DNA from: Laetiporus sulphureus 93-53
Lineage: Eukaryota; Basidiomycota; Agaricomycetes; Polyporales; Laetiporaceae
Reading direction: 5' to 3'
Assembly (NCBI RefSeq): GCF_001632365.1
Contig: NW_024468573.1
Coordinates: 106,641 to 170,640, forward strand
Length of the DNA stretch: 64,000 nt
The notes below the pieces were generated by a model. It did no database searches, was not told where the DNA came from, and saw nothing but the letters and a program-made list of their open reading frames with translations. Positions within the stretch are counted from its first letter, which is position 1, and each line of letters begins with the position of its first letter. This document shows, one piece after another, positions 38,621-51,300 of the stretch. The position numbers and the translations under genes were made by a program.

Positions 38621-38805
38621 TGTTCAAGCTAGAGAGATGCGAGGAGATGGTGGTGGTTGCAATTGAAGTGCACGGATTTGCTGGTGCCTGCCGTCGAGGA
38701 CGCGCAACAGTCCGATAGAAATCCGGAAAAGCACGTGACATATTCGGCATCTACCGCTGTCGGATATCGAGGGCGGCGACGGCGTACGTTGTCTCAAAAT
38801 TCTCA
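38621..38805. promoter_or_regulatory. Short divergent promoter, MIX17 and mL45-like genes
   Basis: Only 185 bases separate the divergent start codons of two nuclear-encoded mitochondrial genes, which suggests a shared bidirectional promoter. No specific factor site could be identified with confidence. Confidence 0.5.
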
Positions 38806-39956
38806 ATGTCCTCGCTCGTCTCGCACAGATGCAGCAGCTTTGCCCTCCGTAGCTTGCCGGCCCGCAGCAGTAGCTTGCAACGACCATTGCTTTCCGGCCT
38901 GCTCCTTAATCAGCGCCGATGCTATGCTTTGAGGATAGGCAAGCGCCAGCAAAAAAAGGATAGGACCGAAGAGGAAAATGTACATGACATCGAGACCATG
39001 AAATATATGGCCTCCAGGCTCCCTGCAGACATCTATGGAAGTTATGCGAAGCTGTTGGGTAAGTGTGGCGTCACTGTCTCGTCTCTTCACCTTGAAGACA
39101 GTACCATTTGACTGGAAAAGCTCTAAGACTTGCATATCCCAAGCCTGAAGTCGCCTAAGGAGGATGCAAAAATCTCTGACCACATATATGCTACTCTGAA
39201 GACTATGCGTAATTGGTTCAGGAATGCTCAAAGGTGCGCCGCATGTGTATCTGACTGCACCGCTTCTGATCTTTTCGGCCGTGTCTCTCCTCAGCATGGC
39301 ACAGATGGCGAGCTATAAGGGCTTTATTGAACGAAAAAGACCATGGAACCCGCAGATATTCTGTGCACAGTCGACTCGCGACTCAGCATGGATCGCACCG
39401 ATTCGTCAAGCGGCACTCGACACGTATGTCAAATTGAATGAAGCTGTCGCCAAGTTAGTAGCGGCGTTTATTCTGCAGTGACTGGCTGATCATTGGTGTT
39501 TCAGTCGGGACGAGAAGACGATTAAACGCTTGGCTGTTGACGAGATGGAGAAAGACTATCTCAGGCTCGCCCGTTCCCAGGATCCATCGCGTGTGTATGT
39601 GTGGAAGTTCCACGGAGAACGCTCGCCCTGTCGTGTCCTTAGCATTCGATCGCGCCATGGGCATTTTGGAACGACTCCAAACAAATTGAGTCCTCTCGTT
39701 GTGCAGGTTCTGGTCAAGTTTGACACTCTGCAGGTGTGTGCTTTCTGCATTGACTCTCGATGATTCTTCACGACCCAATGCTCCTCTGTTGTAGAGTGTG
39801 GAAGGATACTCCAAGAAGGGCACTCTGTTGTACAAACAGGATCCGAAGCCTGTTGTTGAGTATCTCGTGCTGCAGAAGCGGATGTGGTACGACACGCCTT
39901 GGGTAGTCAGAAACCGCTTTTACAAGGAATTGGACAGCACATTCGAAGACGTTTAA
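38806..39956 (+). CDS. Mitochondrial ribosomal protein mL45 / Tim44-like domain protein
   Basis: Members of the Tim44-like/mL45/Mba1 family dock mitochondrial ribosomes to the inner membrane or form part of the large subunit. Five exons, 38806..39058, 39128..39233, 39295..39453, 39505..39733 and 39795..39956, give 302 aa, all joins in phase. The import leader (MSSLVSHRCSSFALRSLPAR) is followed by a charged linker. The Tim44-like region contains KTMRNWFRNAQSMAQMASYK, TYVKLNEAVANRDEKTIKRL, RSRHGHFGTTPNKLSPLVVQ, VLVKFDTLQSVEGYSKKGTL and EYLVLQKRMWYDTPWVVRNR. The last motif is characteristic of this fold. Whether it is a ribosomal subunit or an Mba1-type receptor cannot be decided from sequence alone. 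Confidence 0.85.
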
Positions 39957-40335
39957 TGGAATGTGTTAAAAACCTATACCGCACATCTTTTCTGTCAGTC
40001 TGTTGCGTCCCAAATTTGTTCCTTCCGATCGGCTCTCGTGACAAGAGATGGCATACGTCGTCAATACGACTCGGCTCAAATCGCCGACAGACTCCATTGT
40101 TCCTCTGGCTTGTGCGAGCTCCCAAAGAGAGGGACTTGACGGTAAGTTTTCGTGTCATACAAGCGGAAGTCCTCTCGTTATAGTGTCTGGCACAAAAAGG
40201 ATCCGTTGACACCGAACACGTGCAGGCGCATCCATCTAATTGAGCTTGTAAAATGACTTCCCTGGCTTCCCTAAGCATTCGAGCGACCCTTCTCTGTCTC
40301 CAGTCAGTCGGTCATGGCGCTGCTCTTTTGCCCGA
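39957..40335. other. Intergenic region, nothing recognised
   Basis: About 380 bases between two plus-strand genes; expected to hold the 3' UTR of the mL45-like gene and the promoter of the F-box-like gene. Confidence 0.45.
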
Positions 40336-41508
40336 ATGTCCTACACGAAGGCAGGATATTTTCCATGTATCATTGAGCAACAAATGAGCAACATGTATAG
40401 CGTCCACAAATGGGGTACTTCGTTCAACAAAAGCTTGATGCGTTGTGAAGGAAGACGGGAAACTGCGCTCGCCACAGACCGGGCGTTATTAATCAGGCGC
40501 TCGCACTCAGATTGCCACGACCTGCCACGACGCAACACTTCCGAGCCTGAGCCGTCTTCCGCAACGCTCTTGTACACGCCCAGACAGTCGAGCAGCTGCG
40601 ATCCAGATATTCATCATGTATCTGTCGTGATATATGCCGTACCAAAGCATCACCAGCGTGCCCTACCCGTGGAGTTACTTATGCAGATCGTAGAGGAGGC
40701 AGTCAGAGATCACCACACCGCTCGCGCCCTCTCTCAAGTCTGTTCGTGGGCAAGACAGATTGCACTGCCGCGTCTCTACAACACACTCTTTTCCATCACA
40801 GATACTCGCGACCTCACCAATTTTCCGTCCCATCTTAGGCCATATGTTCAGAACGTGTGGCTAGACAAGTCACCGCCACCTACCATATCCGACAGCATCG
40901 CAGCCAGAACCTCCTGGCTATGGTCCACGGTGCGCAACCTATGCGTTCCACTGCAGTTCCTCGAAGCATGCGATGCTTGTGAGCACCTGCCCGAGAAGCC
41001 AGCGCCGTTCACCGTTCGGACACTCACGATCTTCGACGCGAAGTTCTGTTCGAGTGGCCACAGAGTCGGCACGTTGCTTTCTTCAGTGACGCATTTGCGC
41101 GTAGCTGGCAATTGCTCCTCTTGGGGATATGTCACGCTAATCAGGCAACTGACGTCCCTCAAGTACCTCATGGTTCCCTTGGATGAGTCCAACGGCACCA
41201 TTCAGGTGATCTCAACAAGTATGCTCGCTAGAAGGCACCCCACGCTGCAGAAGATAGCACTATTGATGCACAATACGGGCGTAGGATTCACTGCCCGGAA
41301 GTGGTGTACGACTGCGAACATAATCATGCAGCTGAATGACAAGCTCTACCTTGTACCCGCCGTCTGTACACAAGATGAGGAGAGAAAGGAATGGGAATCT
41401 ATCGCAGACGGGGAGGAGTTCGAAGATACCGCTATCTGGCAGAAAGCAAAGCGAATGCGTGCTGCAATTCTAGCTGGCGATGAGGAGGAGGTCGCTCGAA
41501 TTTGGTGA
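40336..41508 (+). CDS. F-box-like protein, single exon
   Basis: Uninterrupted 390-codon frame. Around residues 113-160 it has LPVELLMQIVEEAVRDHHTA followed by RALSQVCSWARQIALPRLYN, an F-box-like helical motif common in Agaricomycete protein families; F-box proteins recruit substrates to SCF ubiquitin ligases. The rest contains leucine-rich strands typical of such proteins (LCVPLQFLEACD, VTHLRVAGNCSSW, LTSLKYLMVPLD) and an acidic C-terminus ending DEEEVARIW. The first 80 residues look less conserved, so the real start may be a later Met. The lack of introns contrasts with all neighbours and is usual for this expanded family. Substrate unknown. Confidence 0.75.
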   Translation: MSYTKAGYFPCIIEQQMSNMYSVHKWGTSFNKSLMRCEGRRETALATDRALLIRRSHSDCHDLPRRNTSEPEPSSATLLYTPRQSSSCDPDIHHVSVVIYAVPKHHQRALPVELLMQIVEEAVRDHHTARALSQVCSWARQIALPRLYNTLFSITDTRDLTNFPSHLRPYVQNVWLDKSPPPTISDSIAARTSWLWSTVRNLCVPLQFLEACDACEHLPEKPAPFTVRTLTIFDAKFCSSGHRVGTLLSSVTHLRVAGNCSSWGYVTLIRQLTSLKYLMVPLDESNGTIQVISTSMLARRHPTLQKIALLMHNTGVGFTARKWCTTANIIMQLNDKLYLVPAVCTQDEERKEWESIADGEEFEDTAIWQKAKRMRAAILAGDEEEVARIW

Positions 41509-42980
41509 GACCTCTCACTCGATGCAGGATATTATTGCGCAACTCATTTTGCTCATCGCTGCTCAGCGGGGTCTCAATGTAACATACCTTTCCGGACATT
41601 TGGGTTTACCGGGTGTGACTTGGTGCTATGATGGCCCTTGTATGATAGCTGCGTGCAGTTGTCTACTATTCACTAGCACTGCTCAGACGTCAAGTCAAAT
41701 CTGGTCATGCATTGCCACTTCCTATGATCCTGTTTTCACGCTCCATATCTAACTTCGTACAATTGGTAGAGTGCACTATTCAATAGCAATCGACAGTGCG
41801 TTGATCGATTGATCAGCCATTGCACTGCACAGTAAGGCTCGTCGAAAGAATCAATCACTGCCACGAAACGTATTTACAGTTGTTGCTCGGGAGCCTCCAC
41901 AGTGCCTCCACTGCATTGCCTTTCACGGGCGACTAACTCCTTCTCGCGCTACGACGTCCGATGAGCTGTCTAGTACTTCGCTGCACCGACGATTGGCAGT
42001 GAAGTGCCAGTATGACCCAGGAGCAGATGCAATACAGGATGGCCGATGCTCGCAGATCACATTGGGATATTCGATTGCCATATGGTCATAAATAACATTC
42101 AAGTCAACAGTTGCCAGTGCGTTGGGCCGATATGCAATTGACTTGTAGTATCGATACACTTTAGATGAAGGTAACGTGTATCTCGCGGCTTCCGATGACC
42201 GCACCGAACTCTTGGCACACCTACATTTCGGGACTCCTTCCTACTCCTTCGAAGGTGCTGCATCGAGGGACCAACATCCTAAGGCAGTCGAGCATGAAGA
42301 TGTCGAGCGCAAATTGCTGTGCAATGGAATTTGTTGGCATACCGAGGCCCAAGGTATCTAGTGAGTCATTTCGTAGGGTTATAGGTTCTCGTGTTGCGCG
42401 GTTGACACGACACATCCCCTCCTCTGCCCACCGTCCTCATGGTGTGACTGTTGAGGCATCCAAGATGTGCTTCACGGATATGGTAATTATGTACATATAT
42501 ATTTAGTGTAGTGGTTGCTCGACGTTTGAGCTGCATGCCTAGAGCACTTCGGTAAGGACGTCGGATGTCTAGCGATTAACGACAAATTAATGTTATGTTG
42601 CACACCAAGATATCGGGAGTCTTCCGCCGTCAGCGGGACAAGGAAGTGATTCGGACTCCGCGCGAATCTTCGTCAGCTTCTATTTTAGTACGACGCTTCA
42701 GGCGACAATGAACAATTTCTATTTTGTAGGTTATCAGATATACAAGTTGTGCGATACATTGAACGTTACAAATGCAATCCATGATGAAGCAGTGGACGAA
42801 GAAGAGATTAGTACAGGTCCCAGGAAGTTGCGAAAGATGCAGCAATATATGATGAGGAATGGGAAAGTGGAAGCTGTAGATAGTACAGTGATGCCTTCTT
42901 AAAGTCAGACAGAGAGGTAGAATGAGAATGATAGAGGAGAGCGCAGCATGCCGTCACACATTCGATGCTGGCTACTTGTC
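41509..42980. other. Intergenic stretch, nothing recognised
   Basis: About 1.5 kb, AT-richer than the genes. It contains short frames only. A tRNA-like A-box string (TTGGTAGAGT, near 41,765) has no matching B box. No transposon ends were found. Confidence 0.5.
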
Positions 42981-44719
42981 CTAGAATTCAGGACATTGAA
43001 AGTATGCGGGATGCTCACGTAGATGCTGGTGGAGATCTTCAAGCGACTCGTATGGCCAACGCGGGTCCTCGATCAAATGCTTCACGCAACCCCTCGTAAG
43101 AGCCTTCCAATGTGATTTGAGACAGTAATCTCTCCGGCTTGAAAAGTCGCAATCGGTCCACGGGCAGTGATACAGAAGGAGCGGGGTGCACCCCATCGCC
43201 TTCCGGTCATCACGGTGTGATCGATCCTCTTCGTGCCGCTTGAGGTCCCTCACACCGTCGAACGTCCACCGACACCCCTGCGCCCTGAACCGGCAGTGCA
43301 GCTTGCGGTCGAGTTGGACCTCCTTCTTCCGGAAGAGATCCCATAGAACCTTTGAAATAGATGGTCAATGATACGCCTCTGAGAATGGAGTGGAGTGCTC
43401 ACTAATTCCCCTTCATCCGCCTGCTGACCATGGGAGACCGGTGGCTCATTTTCATCATTCTCCTCTCTGTGCTTCCGCTTACGAGACGTTACCGGCGTGC
43501 CAATCTTGGCCGCCAACGCCTCGCTCCGACGTCGCCGAACAAATTGTTCTGTCTTGTTCGAACGACCGCACGACGAACTTGCCTTTGAGCTAGACCCTGC
43601 CGGGACGAGAGGAAGCGAGCGCCGCCTCTTTGCAGGCCTGGGCTGGACAGCGTCAGACTCTGCGGTATTTTGCGCCTGAATCTGCAAGAGTGTCGGCGCA
43701 GACGGGTAAGCTGGGGAGTCCAAGGGTTGGGTGAAGTCAAAGTTATATTCCACAGGGGCCAGAAGCAAGTTATTGGGGAGTTGAGGCGCAGGACTGTAGC
43801 GCGGCGCCATGCTGGACGACGATGGCCCAGCATCTGGAGATGATACATTGGAGGATGAAGAGGTGGGTCCGCTAGGCCAGCTTCCTGCAATGCCTGTGGG
43901 AAAGCCTGGGGTCGTATACGCCGTGGGAGGAATGCCGGAGCCGGTAGGAGGGTAAGTAGTACCAGGCGATACGGGAACCGAGTCGAGTCCGTAGCAAGGA
44001 ATGTATGAATGCTCCTGCGTGAAGGGAGACTCATCCCAGGGATAAGACAAGGAGAGATCCTGTGGCATTGGTGGCAACGGATGGGCGACGGAATCAGAGC
44101 CGGTTTGGACCGTACGCGGTGCTGCGGGTGGCACATCAATGGGGCGACTAGTTCTGGTAAGAGGCAGCCAACCCCACTCTGGCGACACTGTGTGTGGCAT
44201 ATCAACCTGTGAGATGAGGATAAATGCGGCTAGAAATAACGACGCACAAGGAGCGGCGGGCAAATCCATGCTGGCGAGAATGCTCGTTTCGAGAGCATAA
44301 TTGCGTTGAGATGGGAACGTTGATGGCAATCCAGTTCCGAGATAGTCGAAGCTTCCGGTATCGGCGAAATAAGGATACGTCAACCATGCATCGGAATCAT
44401 CAGCAGAGGACGGTCCGATGGCCTTGGGCTCGATGCAGGAAGATGACGGTGTTAGCTCATCGTCGTACCAAGGGAAGAAGTCTGGTGTGCCCGTAAGAAG
44501 CGGGTGAGCGAAATCGTCTGCGTCGACTAATGGCTCCGTAGTATTTTGATGCATGTCCAGAGGCTTTGCAAGGAAACAGCTTAGATATATTTATAGCCGT
44601 TACCAATGGCCACAAAAACTTACATTTTGAATATCGGGAGTCAGCCGACTTTCGTCACTAAGTGAGGAGCTTGGAGAAAGTCGAGGGAGATCTGCAGCGG
44701 TGAAGTCGTATCCAGACAT
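42981..44719 (-). CDS. C2H2-type zinc-finger protein, putative transcription factor
   Basis: Three exons, complement(42981..43349, 43403..44563, 44624..44719), give 541 aa. The start at 44719 (MSGYDFTAADLPRLSPSSSL) is chosen because the frame joins in phase across a GTAAGT intron to PLDMHQNTTEPLV; the Met at 44554 would lose exon 1. The first 380 residues are Pro/Ser/Thr-rich and acidic in parts, typical of an activation region, with basic clusters RPAKRRRS and VTSRKRKHREE that could be nuclear-localisation signals. The C-terminal exon encodes two Cys2His2-like modules: CRFRAQGCRWTFDG with KRHEEDRSH, and CPWTDCDFSSRRDYCLKSH with a following His. DNA binding and gene regulation are inferred; the target is unknown. 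Confidence 0.8.
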
Positions 44720-44964
44720 TGTAGACGAGGAGGTAAGGATGAGATGCTTGATGCGGTGGTGACTGGGGCGACGAAGCTGGGGAGACGGATGTGGGACCCT
44801 TGAAGTTATATACCCCGACGGACACTCGGTCGGTCGCCAATCATAGCCTCTCGTCCATCTTCCAAGTCCGCGAGGAATTCCATCACGAAAGTCAATACAT
44901 TCCGGGTCGCAGTGCTTCGGGATACAGCTACCATAATGGGCGAAATTCGAGCCACCGCAATCGG

Positions 44965-46488
44965 CCACTGGCCTCGGAACCTTGCGAAGAATTTCGAGGA
45001 ACATTCACCCGCTAAGCAACCACGAATCATCCGGAAGCAAATACAATTGCCTGTGGCTGAGACGCGTCTTCTTTTGAACGCGTCGCGCAGGACACGGTGC
45101 TTGGAACTCCCAACAAGGAAAAGGCTGATATTTGGCCACCGGGAGTCTGATCTTGCGGGCGGCCCAGCAGCTGGACCTCAAATGTGCCGCTCGGACCTTT
45201 CGTAACAGCTGTCCGTGTTGCCTGTAGTTCTGGGGCGACATCTCGATGGTGTGATCAACGAGTGGACAACACGAGCTTGCCACCACCACGCTACAGGATG
45301 GTTCCGCGTGAGAAAAGCGAAATGGTCTCTCTATTGACCGTCGCCGCCGCCACTTACTCTTCACCTTAGTCATAGAGCCAAGGAGGAGACACGTGTTCCA
45401 TCTGATGGTCTTTGTCGTGGGACGGCCCTGCCTGGATCCGCGGTACCGCTGCCACAACAGGTCTGCTGCGAAGACCACCGTTGCATTGTCGACTGTGTGA
45501 CGCGCCATGCTACCACGCGGAAACCTGTCTTCCTTCATGAGCGCACTTCACTAACCTGAGCTCCTAGACCCTATTAGAGATGGCCTACCGATTGAGATCT
45601 CCGCTTCATGCCTTTGTGCTCAACTTGCTTGTCCCGCCGCGTTTGGAACGGATATCGTTTGGAGAGGTGGTATGCCACTTCCGTGATTCTCAGAGCCATC
45701 GCAAGACATTCAGCATCCAGAGCGTCGCCAAGTAGCTCGTTGTCGTCGTCGCCACCCGCCGAAGTTTCCGCGAGTGGCAATTTTACCCCTTATTTCGACG
45801 CAGAGGACTCGGTTCGCGGAGCGGTGAGGATGCCTAAATCCCTTTGCTGCTACTTCCACAGAGTTGAGGCGTCCGCCTTTGTCACTTGTCTGGCTGATCA
45901 ACGTGCTCGGCCTGCGAACGCCGAACAGTGTCGCCATCGGTATGGACGCATGGTCGGGACATTCAACGTTGCAAGGAATCCAGCATCAGACTATCCAACT
46001 CACCGAGTGTCAAAAAGCCACCCATTAGCCGGTCCGTTTCGTCGGCCTCTGATCAAAATCGACCGCCTTGTCCTTTCTTCATCGACAAGATTGGACCATT
46101 CTCCACGTGAACACCAGGTCTATCCCATGCAGCAGTACTTCTCTATAAACGCACAATGCAAGTACTTCATTCGTACTACCGACGCACTGCTATCTGACAT
46201 GGTTGCAGTGACTGTCATGAGAATGACGAGGTCTTCCAGCGCTGCTTGAACTTGGACAGGCGACGGCGAGGAGCATGCATGGGTGGGGATGCGGAAAGAG
46301 CTGTGGTTGTACATGACAATCATTACTTAAGGTGCGTCTCGAAGCTCACTTACAAGCATTACTGCTTCACGAAGTCGCTGTATTCAGGGCCCATCACCGT
46401 TCTGCCTTTGAGGATTACGTAATGATGTAGTGAACGCACCGTAAACGGAAACTTACAGAGGCTGTTGGACAACAGCTGCAAACATCTG
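44965..46488. repeat. Inverted duplication, copy A (about 1.5 kb)
   Basis: This segment is repeated in reverse orientation at 62472-64000. Matching landmarks include AACATTCACCCGCTAAGCAA near 44,998 and its complement near 63,950, and the stretch around 46,120-46,323, whose 67-codon minus-strand frame recurs at 62639-62842 with one changed residue. Differences are scattered substitutions and small indels: copy A has about 16 extra bases near 45,060-45,080 and lacks about 20 bases present in copy B near 63,270. Open frames in both copies (for example 45,005-45,538 minus and 63,442-63,960 plus) match each other but no family I know. I see no terminal repeats or transposase. Confidence 0.9.
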
Positions 46489-48392
46489 CCCGAGCCGTCC
46501 CGTTCAACCACCTCCCTCCCCTCGCAGTGCATCGCGCTTTCGGGTCTTGGTCACTAACATCGCTTTGGTTGTCACGAAAAGAAGTACATGCACACTGTGA
46601 TGGCACTGGGTTCTCTGAGAGGCAGGGCAGCAAGAACGTGAGTTTTCTAGCTCTATTTTGTGGGCGTCGATGCTGGCGGGTCGATGGTTACTGGCAGCAA
46701 TGACCGTGATTTGTGGAGAGGATGGGCTTGTGGTGAGAGTGAGGATATTTGGGTAGTAGCGTGCGGCGGCACACCCGCCCGTTCGCGTTGATTGAAGGCG
46801 AGATCGCTGTTATCGCCATCCTCTTGATCCCCTCAAGCGGGTCCGAACGTACGCGCGTATTGGGACCATCATCCACGTCCCGGAGACGTGCATCGGACCG
46901 GAAAGGGATCAGCTGGGACTACTTGACGTACAGATCACGGGCATAACCTTCGGTGTCACCGTGCGACATTGTTACCGTGCAATGATACCGCGTATCATCC
47001 ATCGCCTCGCTTGTCTTTGCCACGATCTCACATGCCATTGTCTTCCGTTGTGCAGACACAGAGCTGCTTGCAGCGTGCGCGTGAGGGCTCGTGGACGATC
47101 GTGGCCGTTGTTCGTTATGCATGGTTCGATCCGTTCATACAAGCGAATCTGATGTTCCGGGTTTTCATAGCCGAGGCGGCGGTTCGCGGGATCTATCCTA
47201 GCGACTGCTCACCTAGGTCAGCGACCTCCGACTCGGATGGCATAATCGATCTACTTACTGTCCATAAGATCTCCGTCACCATTTCCGCTCTCTGCGCGTA
47301 AGTAGCTCGATCTCAGAGGCAATCTGCGTGGACCGTCGGTCCTTCGAACGCCGACATCGATGCCAAATTGAGCTGGCTTTAATCGTCTTCGGTCGAGTAT
47401 TCCCAAGCAACGGCATTGCGAATACCACGTCACGATGGTTGGGTCGCGTTCATTGTGGCCATCACCGTCAAGGTTCAATAAAGCGTCCCAGCTGGATCCA
47501 GTGCTTCCGAGCCTCACTGCAAGTCTCCCGATTCCTGAAGCATCCTCCCAAGCCATGAGGAACAGTATAAGACGCTATTATGGAATCATCAATTCTGAAC
47601 ATATACGGTATGGAGTTCGGAGCTCGGAGGCACGACAGATTCAATCGTTCATTGGTAGACTTCCACGTCGATCCCTCGATCGGTCGCTATCAACTGACCA
47701 GATCCTGTACCTGCTGAAAGGGTTGAGGTGCACTGCTCTCTATTTCAGCTGTACAGACGGCGGCGTTGGTCAGATAAACGATCAGCAGAGGTGGGACTTG
47801 GGACTACATGAAAACTGGTACACGTCGTATGGTGTCACTGTGCCCAGGCACCGGATCGCTGCCCATAAAGGAGTTCGCAAGTCTGTCACCCCCTTTTCAC
47901 CGGCCAGACCCTGTAGAGCTTCTCTCGAAGCTCGCAGTAATTGCGCAGGAAGCTCAGAGCGTGTTACCACGCGCACGAGCGGGTGAGCCGGCTTGAAGAG
48001 TGGCGGGTGTAAACAGCTCATGGAGTCAGATAGGAAGAGAGATGGTGAAGCATGCAGAGGCTGCCGACGTGCGATTGCGCACCACGAAGCAGGCGTGCCG
48101 CGTGTGCAGCGCCTAGCAGCACTCGAAATGATGCCCCTCGAAGTGATGTCATGCGCCCAAACGTTCACCCCGTTTCAACTCCCGAAGGACCTCTGACACA
48201 GTATGCTGGACACTCTGCGCCCTGAGACATACAAGCTGCGCCCGTGGCAGCAGCCTGCAGCCTCACCAGGGCCCCGTCTTCTTCTTCTTGTCCTCTTCCC
48301 GACGGTCGCAGCCGCAAGATCCCCGGGGACATCGACCTTCTTGACGTCAGTGATCGACACACGCGCACCTTTAGCGAGTGATTTTGCGCGCA
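46489..48392. other. Intergenic stretch between repeat copy A and the exo-glucanase gene
   Basis: About 1.9 kb. The longest frame (47,435-47,986 plus, 183 codons) shows no domain and a composition that does not match neighbouring genes. The last few hundred bases should hold the glucanase promoter. Possibly repeat-derived, but I could not match it to any other part of the window. Confidence 0.4.
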
Positions 48393-51300
48393 ATGTCCTC
48401 CAGCGCCGGCCACGAGCGCGACACGGTCCTCGCGCCGCCTCAGCCCATCCAGGACACGGAAAATCCGCAACAGGACGTCGGACGCCCTAATTCGCACTAC
48501 GCCGAGTCTGCGACGAATGCCAACGCACCGTATATACCCAACGCATCGGACTCAGGCATCCTCCCCGATTCGTCGATTGCATCGACACCACGCGTCGCCT
48601 CGTCCTACGGCACGCCTACGGTGACACCAAACGAGGCCTCCTCTGATGCACTGGGAGGGACCGCAGCGGCTGCCAGGACTGCAGCTGCCACAAAAGAGGC
48701 TACGGACGTTCCTGGGTCAAAAGAAGCGCTGGCGCACTCCGGCGCAGCACACCCAGCTAGACGACCATGGTACAAGCGGCCGGTCTTCTGGCTGCTGGCA
48801 TTCATCGTGTTGGCGGTTGTTGTGCTTGTTGTAGTGTTGCCGGTGTGGTTCGTGGGCGTGAAGGGACACAAGCACAGCAGCTCTTCCAGCTCTTCCAGCT
48901 CTTCCACGTCTAGTGGAGGTGGCACTACGCCTAAGTCGACGGTGACTACAACTGGCGGGAATGGCAGCATGGTCACGGCGGACGATGGTTCAACCTTCAC
49001 CTACGTCAATGAACTTGGCGGTTTCTGTAAGCTTGCCTGTTGTGTCGGATGGTGTGGCTTCACTGATCTCCCGCGCAGGGGTGTCTGACCCGACCAACCC
49101 ATTCAACAACTCTGCTCGGCCAAATTCATGGACGCCTCCGCTCTCCGAGTCATGGAACTGGAACAAGGACCGTATCTTCGGCGTTAACCTGGGCGGACTG
49201 TTCGAGCTCGAACCGTTCATCAGTCCGAAACTATACCAGGCAAACCCAGGTAGCTTGGACGAGTGGACGCTTGACGTCATGCTGCGTGCAAACGGCAGCA
49301 ACGGTGGCGAGCTGGGCGAGGAGGAGTATGGGTTGCAGGATGCGATGGAGCTGCACTATAACGAGTTCGTCACCGAGCAGGACATCGCCGAGATTGCGGG
49401 TGAGTGCCATGCGCCTCCGCACTTGAGCGATCCCCACTAACTGTATGCTCTCTTTTACTGCTCCGTCCTTCTGCTTGGCCCTTCTGCAGGTGCTGGCTTG
49501 AACTGGATCCGTGTGCCTATTCCGTTTTGGGCCATCGAGAGCTGGGGCAATGTGGGCATGGTGAATGTGACGACTTCGATCAGCGAACCATTCCTGGCCA
49601 AGTCCTGCTGGCCATACATCCTTCGCCTCTTCGGATGGGCTCGCAAGTACGGATTGCGTATCAATCTTGACCTGCACACGATCCCGGGCTCGCAGAACGG
49701 TATGTATCTGGCTCGCTTGGCGTTGGTGGGTTTAAAGTCCTGACTGATCGAACCAGGCTACAACCATTCGGGAAAAGACGGGATAGTCAACTTCTTGAAT
49801 GGTGTGATGGGTGTGGCCAATGCGGAGCGTGCTCTGGAGTACATCAGGGTCATTACTGAGTTCATCACGCAGGTGGGTGTTCTATTCTTCAGCCGTCCCA
49901 TATTTCATGACTGACAGATCAACTTCATGTTCTGATCATTGGTCAACGTTCTCCTGAACGCCCATCCTTGCACTGTATGCATTGCACGGATTGAACTTAT
50001 GTCGCGCTCACGCGCTGTAGGAAGAGTACCAGCCGCTGATCCCGATGTTTGGCATCGTGAACGAACCATTACTGGCAACTATCACATTGGACACTCTCAC
50101 TACTTTGTATGGCATTCACGCTCAAGGCAGATCCCTGGTGTTGACGGAATCTGACGCAGCTATCTGCAAGCATACTGGGTGATGCGCAACATCACTGGAG
50201 TGGGTGAAGGCAACGGACCATACGTGTCTATCCACGATGGTTTCATGGGCACAGACTACTGGGCGGGCTTCCTTGCGGGCTCGGACAGGATTTCTCTCGG
50301 TGCGTACCTCCTTCTCCTGCGGTGGCATGCCCTTGTGGCACAATCTGACGTGCTCATCGCTTCTTTCTTCTCGCATCCGACATAATTCGCGTTGGCGTCA
50401 CGTCCGGCGGACCGCTGTGCGCTCCGCGACATGCCGCGAACCGGATTTCGCGATCGCGTCTTGGATGTGGCCGCGGACGTCTGATGGACTCGCCCAACGT
50501 CGGCCGCGACGCACGGCCCCGAACGCAGATTCGCACCCTTATTTCGCGTTCGACAACCTGGCGAACACGGAGCCGGTGAACGTCACCGCGGAGGGCCAGG
50601 ACAGCGCAGATGTGTATGGCGGGCAATGGCCCAAACTGGCGTGCACGTCGTGGGGCCCAGAGATGAACACAAGGTCCGTCCGTCGAAGTCCATCTATCTC
50701 CTCCACTCTCCTTTGAAGCTGATGTGCCACTTTTTCTTTTTGCAATTGTATACACTTTCTAACGTGCTGTGGTGCGGTATCCTCATGTCTGGATTGTACC
50801 TGATGCTTCGACGCTTTTGTTTGGCAGCCGGATCAACTTCGGAGTGACCATTGCAGGCGAGTTCAGTGCCGCGATCAACGACTGTGGGCTCTGGGTACGC
50901 GGCGTGAACATCTCGGCCGCGTACGGAGGCAGCTGCGACTACTGGGAAGACTGGGAGTCGTGGAGCGACGAGACCGTCGCGGGCCTCAAGATGTTCGTCA
51001 TGGCGAGCATGGACGCGCTCGGAGACTGGTTCTTCTGGACTTGGAAGGTGCGCTCTTGGCTCGTACTCTCATTGCGTGAGTTGTGATAGACGAGCGATGC
51101 CATCAACAGGTCGACAACTCGTCCACCAGTGGCACCGTTGAAGCACCCTTGTGGTCATACAAACTCGGGCTGGAGCACGGCTGGATACCCAAGGACCCGC
51201 GGACGGCATCGGGCATCTGCGAATCGCTCGGTGTCACGGATACCTACTGGAACGAGTCCTTCTCCTCCTGGGCAACAGGTGGCGCAGACGCAAACGAGAT

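Noticed and set aside
41755..41830. tRNA-like string TTGGTAGAGTG
   Set aside because: No B box and no cloverleaf could be paired; not a tRNA.
44200..44245. Possible 41-nt intron (GTGCGT...CACAG) in the zinc-finger gene
   Set aside because: Removal puts the downstream exon out of frame; the region reads in frame as coding.
47435..47986. 183-codon plus-strand frame before the glucanase gene
   Set aside because: No domain, no start context or splice sites that extend it; not supportable as a gene.
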